64,000 bases of DNA from GCA-002282575 sp964493995 (GCA_964493995.1 CAZBQD010000004.1:1-64000); one strand, 5' to 3'. Numbered from the stretch's first letter, positions 44,174 to 53,481 are shown. Made by a program: numbers and translations. Notes: a model not told the origin generated them from the letters alone.

Positions 44174-45331
44174 TTACTCCACACTTCCAGCTTGCCAGAA
44201 GGTTAAATTACCAGCGACATCCAATAATAATAAACGACGATCACTCACAGCAACGCCGTCAGCCAACCCCTCTTTAACCGCACCATCGACACGCCCAATC
44301 AAGCTACCATCGGCCGCGTCCAGCAGATGCAATACCCCTTGCATGTCGGTTACCGCCACCCAGTTGCCCCAAGCGATGGCTTTACTCACACGACGATACT
44401 TTAAGGCTTCTTGTTTCCAAAGTACGCGCCCCGAATCAATCGATAACGCACGTAGGGTATCATCTTCAGCAACGACAAATAAACTGCGCTCACCCAGCGC
44501 CATATCGACCCAGGTTGAGGTATCACTGGTCCACATGGGATTACCCGATTGCGCCTCTAACGCTGTTACCTTACCATTGGTGGCCGCAGCAAATACCCGC
44601 ACACCATCAGTCAAAATCGATGCCTGCACGTCCACCATGCGTTCAATATCGGTACGACCACGGGGTAAGGCAATACGCGCTTCCCACGAGCGTTCCCCAT
44701 TTTCTTGCAGCATCACCTCTACCGATCCATCTTCCCAGCCTAGCAGTAAGGCATTGGCTAGACGCAGTGGTGCCGACATACCTCGCACCGATAAAGAAGG
44801 CATATCATGGTCTAATACCCACAATTTATCGCCCGCTAAGGCATCCAGGGATGTTAAGCGACCATCAGCAGTGCGCACAAACAAACGCCCTGAACCCGCC
44901 GTCAGCGCCAGCACTTCCGTTTCCATTTGCGTTGTCCACACTGTCTCGCCTGTTTTAGCTTTCAGACAAATAACCTGTCCACGTGCACTACCAACGTAAA
45001 GCAGCTCGGATACTTCAGAGAAAGCCGGCCCCGAAACCAACGGCTGTTCCAGTTTCACTTGCCACAGCACCTGCCCCTCTAGCGACACAGCCGCCACACC
45101 ACCATTACCAGCCGCTGCATAAGCCACTTTTTCATGCTCAACGATTTTTAAGCCGGGTACATCTTTACGCCCCATCGAACCAATTGACTGATTCCACAAG
45201 GGTGAAAGATTGACTTTCGGGGTAATCGCCTGCAAGGGTGTTGGCGGATTGATTGGCTCGTTACGACTACAACCAGCCATCATCAGTCCGGTTGCTGACA
45301 ACAGCGAAATAAATTGGCGACGATTCATCAT
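44174..45331 (-). CDS. bamB: Outer-membrane protein assembly factor BamB
   Basis: Lipoprotein of the BAM complex, an eight-bladed propeller of PQQ-like repeats, 385 residues. Repeat cores include VAAVSLEGQVLWQVKLEQPL, ICLKAKTGETVWTTQME and VTALEAQSGNPMWTSDT. The N-terminus MMNRRQFISLLSATGLMMAGC has both a lipobox (Leu-Met-Met-Ala-Gly-Cys) and a twin-arginine-like RRQFI, which is unusual for BamB. The start overlaps yfgM by 4 bp. Confidence 0.95.
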   Translation of the reverse strand: MMNRRQFISLLSATGLMMAGCSRNEPINPPTPLQAITPKVNLSPLWNQSIGSMGRKDVPGLKIVEHEKVAYAAAGNGGVAAVSLEGQVLWQVKLEQPLVSGPAFSEVSELLYVGSARGQVICLKAKTGETVWTTQMETEVLALTAGSGRLFVRTADGRLTSLDALAGDKLWVLDHDMPSLSVRGMSAPLRLANALLLGWEDGSVEVMLQENGERSWEARIALPRGRTDIERMVDVQASILTDGVRVFAAATNGKVTALEAQSGNPMWTSDTSTWVDMALGERSLFVVAEDDTLRALSIDSGRVLWKQEALKYRRVSKAIAWGNWVAVTDMQGVLHLLDAADGSLIGRVDGAVKEGLADGVAVSDRRLLLLDVAGNLTFWQAGSVE

Positions 45332-45975
45332 GGTGTTACCTGTCCCAGATCATCAACCCATAGTTGAGACAAACTGCGCACACTGGTCGAGAGAGATTCG
45401 TTAGCCTGTGCTTGCGCAAAGGCTTTTTCCGCTTCTACGGGTTTATTGAGCGATAATAACGCCATACCACGCACATAATCTGCCATGCCTTGAAATGACT
45501 TACTCATCGCAGGCGACTCTTTAACCAATAAGGCGACCGACTCATCTGCTTTCTTGGCTTCAATCAGCACACGCGCCAAACGAATGACGGCCAAAGAACG
45601 CCAGTGTGCTTCGTCGCTGTGCGTCATGACCCAACGCAAGTGCGCTTGTGCATCTTCCCAATCCGACTGATCCATCGCATGCTTAGCCAGTAAAAATGCC
45701 GCTGCTACCGCATAGGGGCTATCGGCATGATCGACTAAGAGTTGTTTGGCTTGAGTTGTCACACTGGCAAAGTTGTTTTGCTCTGCCTGAGTGCGCAGGG
45801 CTTCATAACTTGCTGAAGCGGCTTCACTATTGGCTTTTTCATAACTCTGGTAAGACTGCCAACCCAGTAGTGCCGCAACAGCTAAGGCACCGCCGGTTAA
45901 TATCGCCATACCATTAGCTTTCCACCAACTTTTAAGGGACTCTAACTCATGTTGTTCGTGAACGTCGCTCATCAT
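45328..45975 (-). CDS. yfgM: YfgM-type TPR protein (SecYEG/BamB-associated)
   Basis: A 215-residue protein with a single N-terminal membrane helix (NGMAILTGGALAVAALLGWQSY, about 20-41). A periplasmic tetratricopeptide-like domain follows (SPYAVAAAFLLAKHAMDQSDWEDAQAHLRWV). YfgM interacts with the Sec translocon and periplasmic chaperone network in E. coli. Two adjacent ATGs are possible; AGGAG is 5 nt from the second (45972). It lies between hisS and bamB as in other gammaproteobacteria. Confidence 0.93.
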   Translation of the reverse strand: MMSDVHEQHELESLKSWWKANGMAILTGGALAVAALLGWQSYQSYEKANSEAASASYEALRTQAEQNNFASVTTQAKQLLVDHADSPYAVAAAFLLAKHAMDQSDWEDAQAHLRWVMTHSDEAHWRSLAVIRLARVLIEAKKADESVALLVKESPAMSKSFQGMADYVRGMALLSLNKPVEAEKAFAQAQANESLSTSVRSLSQLWVDDLGQVTP

Positions 45976-45996
45976 CTCTCCTGAATATAAGACAAA

Positions 45997-47280
45997 TTAA
46001 TTCAATGATTCTGTTACCAATGCGCTTTGTAACCAAGCCGTTACCTCTGTCCAGGCCAAGGTTAACTGCTCAGATTCTTCGCGCAAAAACTTCACACCCA
46101 CTTGCTGATTCGCCACTTCATCATCCCCTAACACCAGGGCAAAACGGGCGCCCGATTTATCAGCTTTCTTAAATTGTGATTTGAAATTACCGCCACCATG
46201 ATGCACCATTAAGCGCAACTGCGGTGCTTGATCGCGCCAAGTTTCAACCAGAGCCTGCACAGTCAATTGCGCCGCATCACCGGCTGCAATAACATAAGCA
46301 TCTACTGACGAAGGCAGCCTGCGCTCCGTCAGTTGCATTAAGGCTACGACCCGCTCCATGCCCATGGCAAAACCAATGGCGGGAGTGGCTTTACCACCCA
46401 ACTGGGTAACCAGCCCATCATAACGACCACCGGCGCAAATCGTCCCCTGCGAACCCAGCGCATCCGTAACCCATTCAAAAACGCTATCGTTGTAATAATC
46501 CAAACCACGCACCAAGGTCGGCGTGACTTCATACGCCACCCCAGCGGCATCTAATAACGCCAACAGACGGTTAAAACTCTGTTGACTCGCTTCATCCAAC
46601 CAATCCATGAGCTTGGGCGCTCCGGCGATACAGGCAGCTAAGGCTGGGTTTTTGCTATCTAATATACGCAACGGATTACGATACAAGCGTTTTTGCGAAT
46701 CTTCATCGAGTAATTCATAATGAGCAGCAAAATATTGAGTCAGTGCTTCTTTGTAAGTAGCACGCGATTCGGTCGAACCCAACGAATTAATCAGCAGTCG
46801 CGCCTCAATGCCCAGCTGTTTCCACAGCCGTGCCGTCAGTAAAATCAGTTCCGCATCAATATCAGGGCCGGCAAAACCATAGGTTTCAACGCCTAATTGA
46901 TAAAACTGGCGGTAGCGTCCATTCTGTGGACGTTCATGGCGAAACATGGGGCCCATGTAATAGAGCTTTTGCGCTCCCCTATTCAGCCAGCTGTTTTCAA
47001 TAGCCGCTCGCACACAACCTGCTGTTCCTTCGGGACGTAAAGTCAATGAATCACCATTACGATCGGCAAAGGTGTACATTTCTTTTTCGACAATATCCGT
47101 CACTTCGCCAATAGAACGGCAAAAAAGTTCTGTTTTCTCCACCACAGGCAAACGCACGTGCTGATAGCCGTAACAGGCCAAAAGGTTACGTGCCTGTAAT
47201 TCTAACTGATCGAACCAATAGCTCTGTTCGTCCGCAATATCATTCATTCCACGAACAGCTGATACACTCGCCACACTCAT
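45997..47280 (-). CDS. hisS: Histidyl-tRNA synthetase
   Basis: Class II synthetase of 427 residues. It begins SVSAVRGMNDIADEQSYWFD. Motif 2 is YYMGPMFRHERPQNGRYRQFYQLGVE near residue 110. The histidine-binding loops are LVRGLDYYNDSVFEW near 260 and GGRYDGLVTQLGG near 285, with motif 3 as AIGFAMGMERVVALM near 310. The C-terminal anticodon-binding domain follows. It starts 3 bp after the rodZ stop; ispG, which often sits directly upstream, is absent here. Confidence 0.97.
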   Translation of the reverse strand: MSVASVSAVRGMNDIADEQSYWFDQLELQARNLLACYGYQHVRLPVVEKTELFCRSIGEVTDIVEKEMYTFADRNGDSLTLRPEGTAGCVRAAIENSWLNRGAQKLYYMGPMFRHERPQNGRYRQFYQLGVETYGFAGPDIDAELILLTARLWKQLGIEARLLINSLGSTESRATYKEALTQYFAAHYELLDEDSQKRLYRNPLRILDSKNPALAACIAGAPKLMDWLDEASQQSFNRLLALLDAAGVAYEVTPTLVRGLDYYNDSVFEWVTDALGSQGTICAGGRYDGLVTQLGGKATPAIGFAMGMERVVALMQLTERRLPSSVDAYVIAAGDAAQLTVQALVETWRDQAPQLRLMVHHGGGNFKSQFKKADKSGARFALVLGDDEVANQQVGVKFLREESEQLTLAWTEVTAWLQSALVTESLN

Positions 47281-47283
47281 TCC

Positions 47284-47754
47284 TTATTTATTTTCTTGAC
47301 TGAACCATGAACTCAAATTCACATCCTGAAACAGACTGGCCTGACTCCATAAGGCAACCAACACAATCGCTAATAACACACTCAACCACAACCAACGCCA
47401 CCGACGATTTCCTCGAGCTGCTGGCACATAGTGCATAGGTCGCTCTAACTGATTCACCGAAGACAGAGAAGCCGAAACATCAGCACCCTCTTCAACCCAC
47501 TGAGGAGGCATTTCAATGCCCAACAACTGAGCGTAATTACGTGCATAGCCGCGCATAAATTGCTCAGAAACACCCGTAGTCGTCCAATCGTCCGTTTCCA
47601 ACGCCAAAACAACCGGCTCGGCAATTTTAAGCTGTAACGCCATATCGGCCACTGACCAACCGCGGGCTTTGCGCTGACTGGCGAGTTGTTGACCTAATGA
47701 AAGTGAGGCGTCGGGCTGTAACGGCATCATCCTTGGAAATCCACCTTCACTCAT
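47284..47754 (-). CDS. RodZ-like HTH membrane protein, short form
   Basis: A 156-residue protein with the RodZ cytoplasmic architecture. The helix-turn-helix domain SLGQQLASQRKARGWSVADMALQLKI... spans about residues 18-85, with FMRGYARNYAQLLGI as in RodZ. A basic linker (AARGNRRWRWLW) precedes one membrane helix (LSVLLAIVLVALW, 124-136). Only about 20 periplasmic residues follow, so the large C-terminal domain of RodZ is missing. The gene position between rlmN and hisS is the rodZ position. It overlaps rlmN by 4 bp. Confidence 0.85.
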   Translation of the reverse strand: MSEGGFPRMMPLQPDASLSLGQQLASQRKARGWSVADMALQLKIAEPVVLALETDDWTTTGVSEQFMRGYARNYAQLLGIEMPPQWVEEGADVSASLSSVNQLERPMHYVPAARGNRRWRWLWLSVLLAIVLVALWSQASLFQDVNLSSWFSQENK

Positions 47755-48917
47755 AGGGGTGCTGCCTGTTTAGTATCTCGACGCTTAAATTGAATCGTTT
47801 GCTGATAACTGGCTTTGCGCTTGGTACGATCACTGACATCACCGGCCAGTTGACCACAAGCCGCATCAATGTCTTCACCGCGTGTCTTACGAATATTGGT
47901 TTGCAATCCCGCTTTCATTAAGCGTTGTTGAAAAGCCAACACGCGTTCGAAAGGACTGGTCTGGTAATCGGTATCGGGAAAGGGGTTAAACGGAATTAAA
48001 TTCACTTTCGCTGAAATACCTTGCAACAAAGTAATGACATCACGCGCATGTGAAATAGAATCATTAACGCCATCTAACATAACATATTCGAACAACACAT
48101 GACGCTTAGGATAGCGCTGCAAGTAACGACGACAGGCGCCCATCAACTCAGCTAAGGGATATTTCTGATTCACCGGCACTAAAATATCACGAAGTGCATT
48201 GTTAGCAGCATGCAAGGAAACCGCCAAAGAAATATCCAAACGTTCGGTCATCATATCCATAGCGGGTACGATACCGGATGTGGAAATGGTCACACGTCGC
48301 TTAGAGAGACCATATCCCCAGTCATCCATCAAAATCTCAGCGGCCGGAAAAACCTGATTCACATTCAGTAATGGCTCACCCATACCCATAAACACGACAT
48401 TGGTAATGGGATTATCTCCCCAGCCCGCTTGGCGCAGCAAGTGTTGAGCCAACCACATTTGACCGATGATTTCATCGCTGGTTAAATTACGATTGAACCC
48501 CTGCTTAGCCGTCATACAAAAGGTACAGGCTAAAGCGCAACCCACTTGCGATGAAATACACAAGGTACCACGGTTACTCTCAGGAATAAACACCATTTCA
48601 ATGGCATTATGTCCATCCACCTCGAGTAACCATTTACGCGTACCATCACTGGCAACCTGATCGATTTTAACTTCTGGCAAACGAATGGGAGCCAACTGGG
48701 ATAACTTAGCACGAAGCACCTTCGACAAATCGGTCATTTGTGCATAGTCAATAATTCCGCGCTGATGCACCCATTGCATTAGCTGCTGCGCACGAAAAGG
48801 CTTCTCGCCTTGCGAGCGCAACCAATCAGCCAACATTTGGCGATTCATACCCAGCAAAGAGACAGGATTCGATGAATCGCTGGCGGTTGTTTCCAACTCG
48901 GTCGGGGTTGCGGGCAT
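47751..48917 (-). CDS. rlmN: 23S rRNA/tRNA adenine-C2 methyltransferase RlmN
   Basis: Radical SAM methyltransferase acting on A2503 of 23S rRNA and A37 of some tRNAs. The protein has about 388 residues. The cluster motif CALACTFCMT (CxxxCxxC) lies near residue 127. GMGEPLLNVNQV is near 180 and the C-terminal catalytic Cys is in DIDAACGQLAG near 359. I use the ATG at 48917, which overlaps the ndk stop as TAATG; a GTG three codons earlier is the longest-frame start. Confidence 0.97.
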   Translation of the reverse strand: MPATPTELETTASDSSNPVSLLGMNRQMLADWLRSQGEKPFRAQQLMQWVHQRGIIDYAQMTDLSKVLRAKLSQLAPIRLPEVKIDQVASDGTRKWLLEVDGHNAIEMVFIPESNRGTLCISSQVGCALACTFCMTAKQGFNRNLTSDEIIGQMWLAQHLLRQAGWGDNPITNVVFMGMGEPLLNVNQVFPAAEILMDDWGYGLSKRRVTISTSGIVPAMDMMTERLDISLAVSLHAANNALRDILVPVNQKYPLAELMGACRRYLQRYPKRHVLFEYVMLDGVNDSISHARDVITLLQGISAKVNLIPFNPFPDTDYQTSPFERVLAFQQRLMKAGLQTNIRKTRGEDIDAACGQLAGDVSDRTKRKASYQQTIQFKRRDTKQAAPL

Positions 48918-49339
48918 TAACGACACAACTCTAACGCATCAAAGAAAAAATTGATCTCTCGCTCAGCACTGGCCACGCTATCTGAACCATGCACCGCATT
49001 TTCTCTGGTGCTATTGGCAAATTGCGCGCGTACCGTACCTGCGGCAGCGGTAGTGGGATCTGTTGTTCCCATCAACTGACGATGATAGGCAATAGCATTT
49101 TCCCCGGTCAGCACTGAAACCACAACCGGACCAGAAAGCATAAAATCGACTAAAGGACGATAGAAAGGCTTACCTTCATGTTCCGCATAAAAAGCTTCCG
49201 CTTGATGACGTGTCAAGCGTAGCATTTTGCAGGCAGCAACACGCAAGCCCGCTTGTTCATAAATCGCTAAAATTTGACCAATGGCATTTTTACCCACCGC
49301 ATCGGGTTTGATAATCGATAACGTACGCTCAATCGCCAT
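48917..49339 (-). CDS. ndk: Nucleoside diphosphate kinase
   Basis: A 140-residue NDP kinase starting MAIERTLSIIKPDAVGKN. The phosphorylated His lies in RENAVHGSDSVASAEREI near residue 117. The frame extends three codons upstream (MCC), but the family start is the ATG at 49339. The Kpn-loop region near FYRPLVDFMLSGPVVVSVL is normal. It is the first gene of the ndk-rlmN-rodZ-hisS-yfgM-bamB-der run. Confidence 0.98.
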   Translation of the reverse strand: MAIERTLSIIKPDAVGKNAIGQILAIYEQAGLRVAACKMLRLTRHQAEAFYAEHEGKPFYRPLVDFMLSGPVVVSVLTGENAIAYHRQLMGTTDPTTAAAGTVRAQFANSTRENAVHGSDSVASAEREINFFFDALELCR

Positions 49340-49463
49340 ACAACACACTCAATTCCGTTCAAAATACTTTCATTTTAACAAAAAACCAGCGCTAACGGAT
49401 TTTATTCACTTACTTTTCTTAAGCTAGCGCTAAAAATGACTCGGCCGCCCCAAGTTGAGCCAT

Positions 49464-49494
49464 AAAAAAACCCCATCATAAAGACGGGGTTTTT
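49464..49494 (-). terminator. Terminator of the tkt-gap-pgk-pyk-fba operon
   Basis: On the minus strand AAAACCCC and GGGGTTTT arms (49486-49493 and 49467-49474) with a partly paired inner stem run into seven T. It lies 24 bp after the fba stop and before ndk. Confidence 0.88.
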
Positions 49495-49517
49495 CAGAAT
49501 CATCTCAGCAAACTGAA

Positions 49518-50582
49518 TTAGTTCACTTTTTGATCCAAGGCACCAGAAGCGTAACGCGCTTGCATCACTTCTAAACCAACCGCTTTGATTTTAGAAGCAT
49601 GGCCCGCACAACCGAACGCTTCGAAACGTGCTTTACAAATTTCCATCATCGCATCTTCAGCCGCTTTGTAAAATTTACGTGGGTCGAAGTTAGATGGGTT
49701 TTCTGCTAAGTGTTTACGAATCGCACCCGTAGAAGCCATACGCAAGTCAGTATCGATGTTCACTTTACGCACACCATATTTGATGCCTTCAACAATGGCT
49801 TCAACTGGTACACCGTAAGTTTGACCCATATCACCACCGTAGTTGTTGATGATGGTCAACCACTCTTCAGGAACTGAAGAAGAACCATGCATTACCAAGT
49901 GAGTGGTCGGAATACGAGCATGAATTTTCTTGATTTGGTCAATTTTCAATACATCGTCAGATGGCTTAGAAGTGAACTTGTAAGCACCATGAGAAGTACC
50001 TACTGCCACGGCTAAGCAGTCAACGTTGGTGTCTTTAACGAATTGAGCCGCTTCTTCTGGGTCAGTCAACAAAGCTGAATGATCCATTTTTTGATCCGAA
50101 CCGTGACCGTCTTCTTCACCCATCATACCGGTTTCTAATGAACCTAGGCAACCTAGTTCACCTTCAACAGAAACACCGCCTGCATGAGCAATTTTAACCA
50201 CTTCAGCTGTGATACCGGCATTGTATTCATAAGAAGCTGGCGTTTTCATGTCGGCCATCAAAGAACCGTCCATCATCACCGAAGTGAAACCAGATTGGAT
50301 AGCGCGCAAGCAAACGCCCACATCCGAACCATGGTCTTGGTGCATCACAACAGGAACATTAGGATACATTTCAACCGCAGCCGCTACCATGTGACGCAGC
50401 ATAGGCTCACCCGCGTACTTACGTGCACCGGCTGAACCCTGAAGAATAACAGGAGAATCAACCGCAGCCGCAGCGCGCATAATTGCACGAACTTGTTCCA
50501 TATTGTTAACGTTAAATGCTGGCATACCGAAGCTGTGAACCGCAGCATAATCCATTAATTCGCGCAGAGTAATCATTGCCAT
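49518..50582 (-). CDS. fba: Fructose-bisphosphate aldolase, class II
   Basis: Zinc-dependent aldolase of 354 residues. Metal ligands lie in VVMHQDHGSDVG near residue 80 and in VEGELGCLGS and LVMHGSSSVPEE near 230. AVGTSHGAYKF and VRKVNIDTDLRMA bind the substrate phosphates. Length and sequence look like the CbbA-type (Calvin cycle associated) class II subgroup rather than E. coli FbaA; this is by recall. It is the last gene of the operon, 47 bp after pyk. Confidence 0.97.
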   Translation of the reverse strand: MAMITLRELMDYAAVHSFGMPAFNVNNMEQVRAIMRAAAAVDSPVILQGSAGARKYAGEPMLRHMVAAAVEMYPNVPVVMHQDHGSDVGVCLRAIQSGFTSVMMDGSLMADMKTPASYEYNAGITAEVVKIAHAGGVSVEGELGCLGSLETGMMGEEDGHGSDQKMDHSALLTDPEEAAQFVKDTNVDCLAVAVGTSHGAYKFTSKPSDDVLKIDQIKKIHARIPTTHLVMHGSSSVPEEWLTIINNYGGDMGQTYGVPVEAIVEGIKYGVRKVNIDTDLRMASTGAIRKHLAENPSNFDPRKFYKAAEDAMMEICKARFEAFGCAGHASKIKAVGLEVMQARYASGALDQKVN

Positions 50583-50629
50583 AAGGGTTAGTCCTCTAGA
50601 TTAGTTAGTAAAAAATTAAAATTGCTGTC

Positions 50630-52084
50630 TTACTTGCCGACTTCGACAATCAACATCACATTCGTGCCGCCCATGATACCACGATGTTTGCCACGCGTAA
50701 CTAAAACCTTATCACCGTCTTTCACTTGACCGCTGCGTTTCAACGCCTCGATCATATTTGGCACTACGTCATCATTGTCCATGCCATCATAATTAAAGGC
50801 CATAGGATAAACACCACGGTACAAGGTTACTTTTTGACGTGTTTTTTCGTGCGGTGTGATGGCGTAAATCGGAATACCCGATGAGATACGAGACATCAAC
50901 AAAGCTGTACTGCCCGATTCCGTTAACGCCGCGATGGCACGAATATCGAAATGGTTAGCAATGTACATGGCGCCCATGGCAATACTTTCGTCGGTCGCTT
51001 TGAAAACCTGATCGATTCGGTGCGTTGAAACACGTGTCTCGCGCTGTTTCTCTGCTTCATGACAAATACGACTCATCGCTTCGATCACGATATGCGGATG
51101 CTTACCCGTGGCGGTTTCACCCGACAACATCACGGCATCAGTACCATCAATCACCGCATTGGCAACGTCGAATACTTCTGCACGCGTTGGAATCGGGTTA
51201 TCAATCATCGTTTCCATCATTTGCGTCGCCGTGATGGTCACACGATTATGCTGACGGGCCAGTTTAATGATTTTCTTTTGCAGTGAAGGCAAAAGCGCAT
51301 CGCCCACTTCAACACCTAAATCACCACGCGCAATCATCACCGCATCCGATGCCAGAATGATTTCTTCTAGGGTCGGGTCTTGTACCGCTTCCGCCCGTTC
51401 AATTTTCGACACGATGCAACATTTTAATCCGGCTTCCAGCGCTAAACGACGACATTCGTTAACGTCATCGGCACTGCGAGGAAATGAGAATGCCAAATAA
51501 TCTGCTTGGATTTTTGCGGCTGAAAGGATATCTTCTTTGTCTTTTTCCGTAATGGCCGCGGCTGACAAGCCACCGCCCAACAAATTGATACCCTTATTGT
51601 TCGATAGCTTACCGCCCACAACAACAGTACAGTCAACACGTTCACCGACAACCTGCTTCACTTCTAGCACAACACGTCCATCGTCGAGTAGCAGGCGATT
51701 GCCCGGCTTCACTTCGTGCGGTAGCGTTTTGTAGTCTAAACCGACGCCGTTAATGTTACCTTCTAAACGACCAATATTGTTGTCTAGGGCAAAATCTGCG
51801 CCTTCATCTAAAAACACGTAGCCTTCGCTAAAACGCGCAATACGAATTTTAGGGCCTTGTAAATCAACTAACACGCCAACTTCACTGCCTAACGCCTTGG
51901 CACGTTCACGCACATAACGGGCACGCTCGATATGTTCATCGGCTGAGCCATGAGAAAAATTGATACGCACCACATCCAAACCGGCCTGAATCATGCTGTC
52001 AATGACACCGGGCTTGTCTGTTGCTGGACCTAGGGTCGCAACAATTTTTGTACGACGTGGGCTAGTATATTCTCTATCAATCAT
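50630..52084 (-). CDS. pyk: Pyruvate kinase
   Basis: A 484-residue glycolytic kinase. TKIVATLGPATDKPGVI, RINFSHGSADEHI and DLQGPKIRIARF form the active-site start. The signature AVMIARGDLGVEVG is near residue 247, with TQMMETMIDNPIPTRAEVFDVANAVIDGTDAVMLSGETATGKHP after it. The C-terminal domain ends with LVTRGKHRGIMGGTNVMLIVEVG. It lies between pgk and fba; a terminator sits before it, so it may have its own promoter in the 127-bp gap. Confidence 0.98.
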   Translation of the reverse strand: MIDREYTSPRRTKIVATLGPATDKPGVIDSMIQAGLDVVRINFSHGSADEHIERARYVRERAKALGSEVGVLVDLQGPKIRIARFSEGYVFLDEGADFALDNNIGRLEGNINGVGLDYKTLPHEVKPGNRLLLDDGRVVLEVKQVVGERVDCTVVVGGKLSNNKGINLLGGGLSAAAITEKDKEDILSAAKIQADYLAFSFPRSADDVNECRRLALEAGLKCCIVSKIERAEAVQDPTLEEIILASDAVMIARGDLGVEVGDALLPSLQKKIIKLARQHNRVTITATQMMETMIDNPIPTRAEVFDVANAVIDGTDAVMLSGETATGKHPHIVIEAMSRICHEAEKQRETRVSTHRIDQVFKATDESIAMGAMYIANHFDIRAIAALTESGSTALLMSRISSGIPIYAITPHEKTRQKVTLYRGVYPMAFNYDGMDNDDVVPNMIEALKRSGQVKDGDKVLVTRGKHRGIMGGTNVMLIVEVGK

Positions 52085-52170
52085 GAAAATTCCTTAAACC
52101 TATGAGACACAATCTGCCTGGCGATCCACCCTAGGGCGTATAACCAGTCAGACTGTTAGACTGGGTTATA

Positions 52171-52204
52171 AAAAAGGCAGAAGAAAATGGCTTTCTCCTG
52201 CCTT
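52171..52204 (-). terminator. Terminator after pgk
   Basis: On the minus strand the outer stem AAGGCAG/CTGCCTT (52198-52204 with 52174-52180) is extended by a partly paired AGAAA/TTTTCT inner stem and runs into six T. It begins 8 bp after the pgk stop, so pyk-fba may be partly uncoupled from the upstream genes. Confidence 0.85.
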
Positions 52205-52211
52205 AATGAGA

Positions 52212-53393
52212 TTATTTTGCTGCGCGCTCTTCAAGCATCGCAACGGCTGGAAGGACTTTACCCTCCAAGAACTCTAAGAAAGCACCACCACCGGTTGAGA
52301 TGTAAGATACTTTGTCTTCGATATCATATTTTTGAATCGCCGCAATCGTATCGCCACCCCCAGCTAGGGTAAAGGCTTTGGTGTTAGCAATCGCCATAGC
52401 AATGGCTTTAGTCCCTTCACCAAATTGATCGAACTCGAACACGCCCACAGGACCATTCCATACAACCGTACCGGCTTTCATGATGATATCCACTAATTCT
52501 TGAGCCGCCTTAGGGCCAATATCAAAAATCATGTCATCGTCAGCCACATCGGTTGCTGCTTTTTGTACGGCTGGTTCGTTGGCATCGAATTTTTTGCCCA
52601 CAACTACGTCTGAAGCAACAGGAATCGACGCACCACGTGCAGCCATCTTAGTGCTCAACGCTTGTGCTGTTGGCACCAGATCGTCTTCACATAAAGACTT
52701 ACCAACACTATTACCGACTGATTTAATAAAGGTGTTAGCAATACCACCACCGACGACTAACTGATCAACTTTTTCAGACAAGCTTTCTAAAACCGTCAAT
52801 TTGGTCGAAACTTTAGAACCACCGACAATCGCCACTAATGGACGAGCTGGATTTGCAATCGCTTTCGCTAAGGCATCTAATTCTTCAGTCAACAACAAGC
52901 CAGCGCAAGCGACCGGTGCGAATTTAGCCACACCATGCGTAGAAGCTTCGGCGCGATGCGCTGTACCAAAGGCATCCATAACAAACACATCACACAAAGC
53001 AGCGTATTTTTGCGCCGTTTCGTCTAGGTTTTTCTTTTCGCCTTTGTTAAAACGCACGTTTTCTAATAGCACTAACTCGCCTTCAGCGACGTCAAAACCA
53101 CCATCAACCCAATCTTTGATTAAGCGAACGGGTTTGCCCAGCTTAGCGGACAGATCGGCCGCAACGGGCGCCAGTGAGTTTTCTTCAGAGAAAATACCTT
53201 CTTCTGGACGACCTAAGTGAGACATGACCATCACTTTAGCACCAGCCTTGATTGCTGCTTCGAAAGTCTTCATAGAAGCCTTAATACGAGCATCAGAAGT
53301 CACTTTGCCATCTTTAACAGGGACGTTTAGGTCAGCACGAATCAGTACGCGTTTACCTTTCAAGTCCAAATCAGCCATACGAATAAAAGCCAT
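52212..53393 (-). CDS. pgk: Phosphoglycerate kinase
   Basis: A 393-residue enzyme shared by glycolysis and the Calvin cycle. The substrate-binding start is RVLIRADLNVPVKDGKVTSDARIKAS, with VMSHLGRPEEG near residue 58. The nucleotide part has PLVAIVGGSKVSTKLTVLESL near 185, GPVGVFEFDQFGEGTKAIA near 315 and AGGGDTIAAI near 350. AAGGA stands ahead of the ATG. It follows gap across an 88-bp gap holding a large hairpin. Confidence 0.98.
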   Translation of the reverse strand: MAFIRMADLDLKGKRVLIRADLNVPVKDGKVTSDARIKASMKTFEAAIKAGAKVMVMSHLGRPEEGIFSEENSLAPVAADLSAKLGKPVRLIKDWVDGGFDVAEGELVLLENVRFNKGEKKNLDETAQKYAALCDVFVMDAFGTAHRAEASTHGVAKFAPVACAGLLLTEELDALAKAIANPARPLVAIVGGSKVSTKLTVLESLSEKVDQLVVGGGIANTFIKSVGNSVGKSLCEDDLVPTAQALSTKMAARGASIPVASDVVVGKKFDANEPAVQKAATDVADDDMIFDIGPKAAQELVDIIMKAGTVVWNGPVGVFEFDQFGEGTKAIAMAIANTKAFTLAGGGDTIAAIQKYDIEDKVSYISTGGGAFLEFLEGKVLPAVAMLEERAAK

Positions 53394-53441
53394 AATTTTT
53401 TCCTTACTGAAATACGGTTAAGGGAATACACTGCACGACAG

Positions 53442-53471
53442 GCACCCAACTTCGATAACGAGGTTGGGTGC
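53442..53471 (-). other. 13-bp stem-loop between gap and pgk
   Basis: GCACCCAAC (53442-53450) and GTTGGGTGC (53463-53471) pair perfectly. The stem continues past one mismatch into TCG/CGA around the loop ATAA (53455-53458). There is no T run after it on the minus strand. It lies 10 bp after the gap stop, fitting an mRNA stabiliser or processing hairpin. Confidence 0.65.
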
Positions 53472-53481
53472 TGTAGACGAA

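Noticed and set aside
44088..44999. A 303-codon open frame on the plus strand opposite der and bamB
   Set aside because: It lies wholly antisense to two well-matched genes, is rich in Ser/Thr/Arg/Ala as expected of a mirror frame, and has no recognisable domain.
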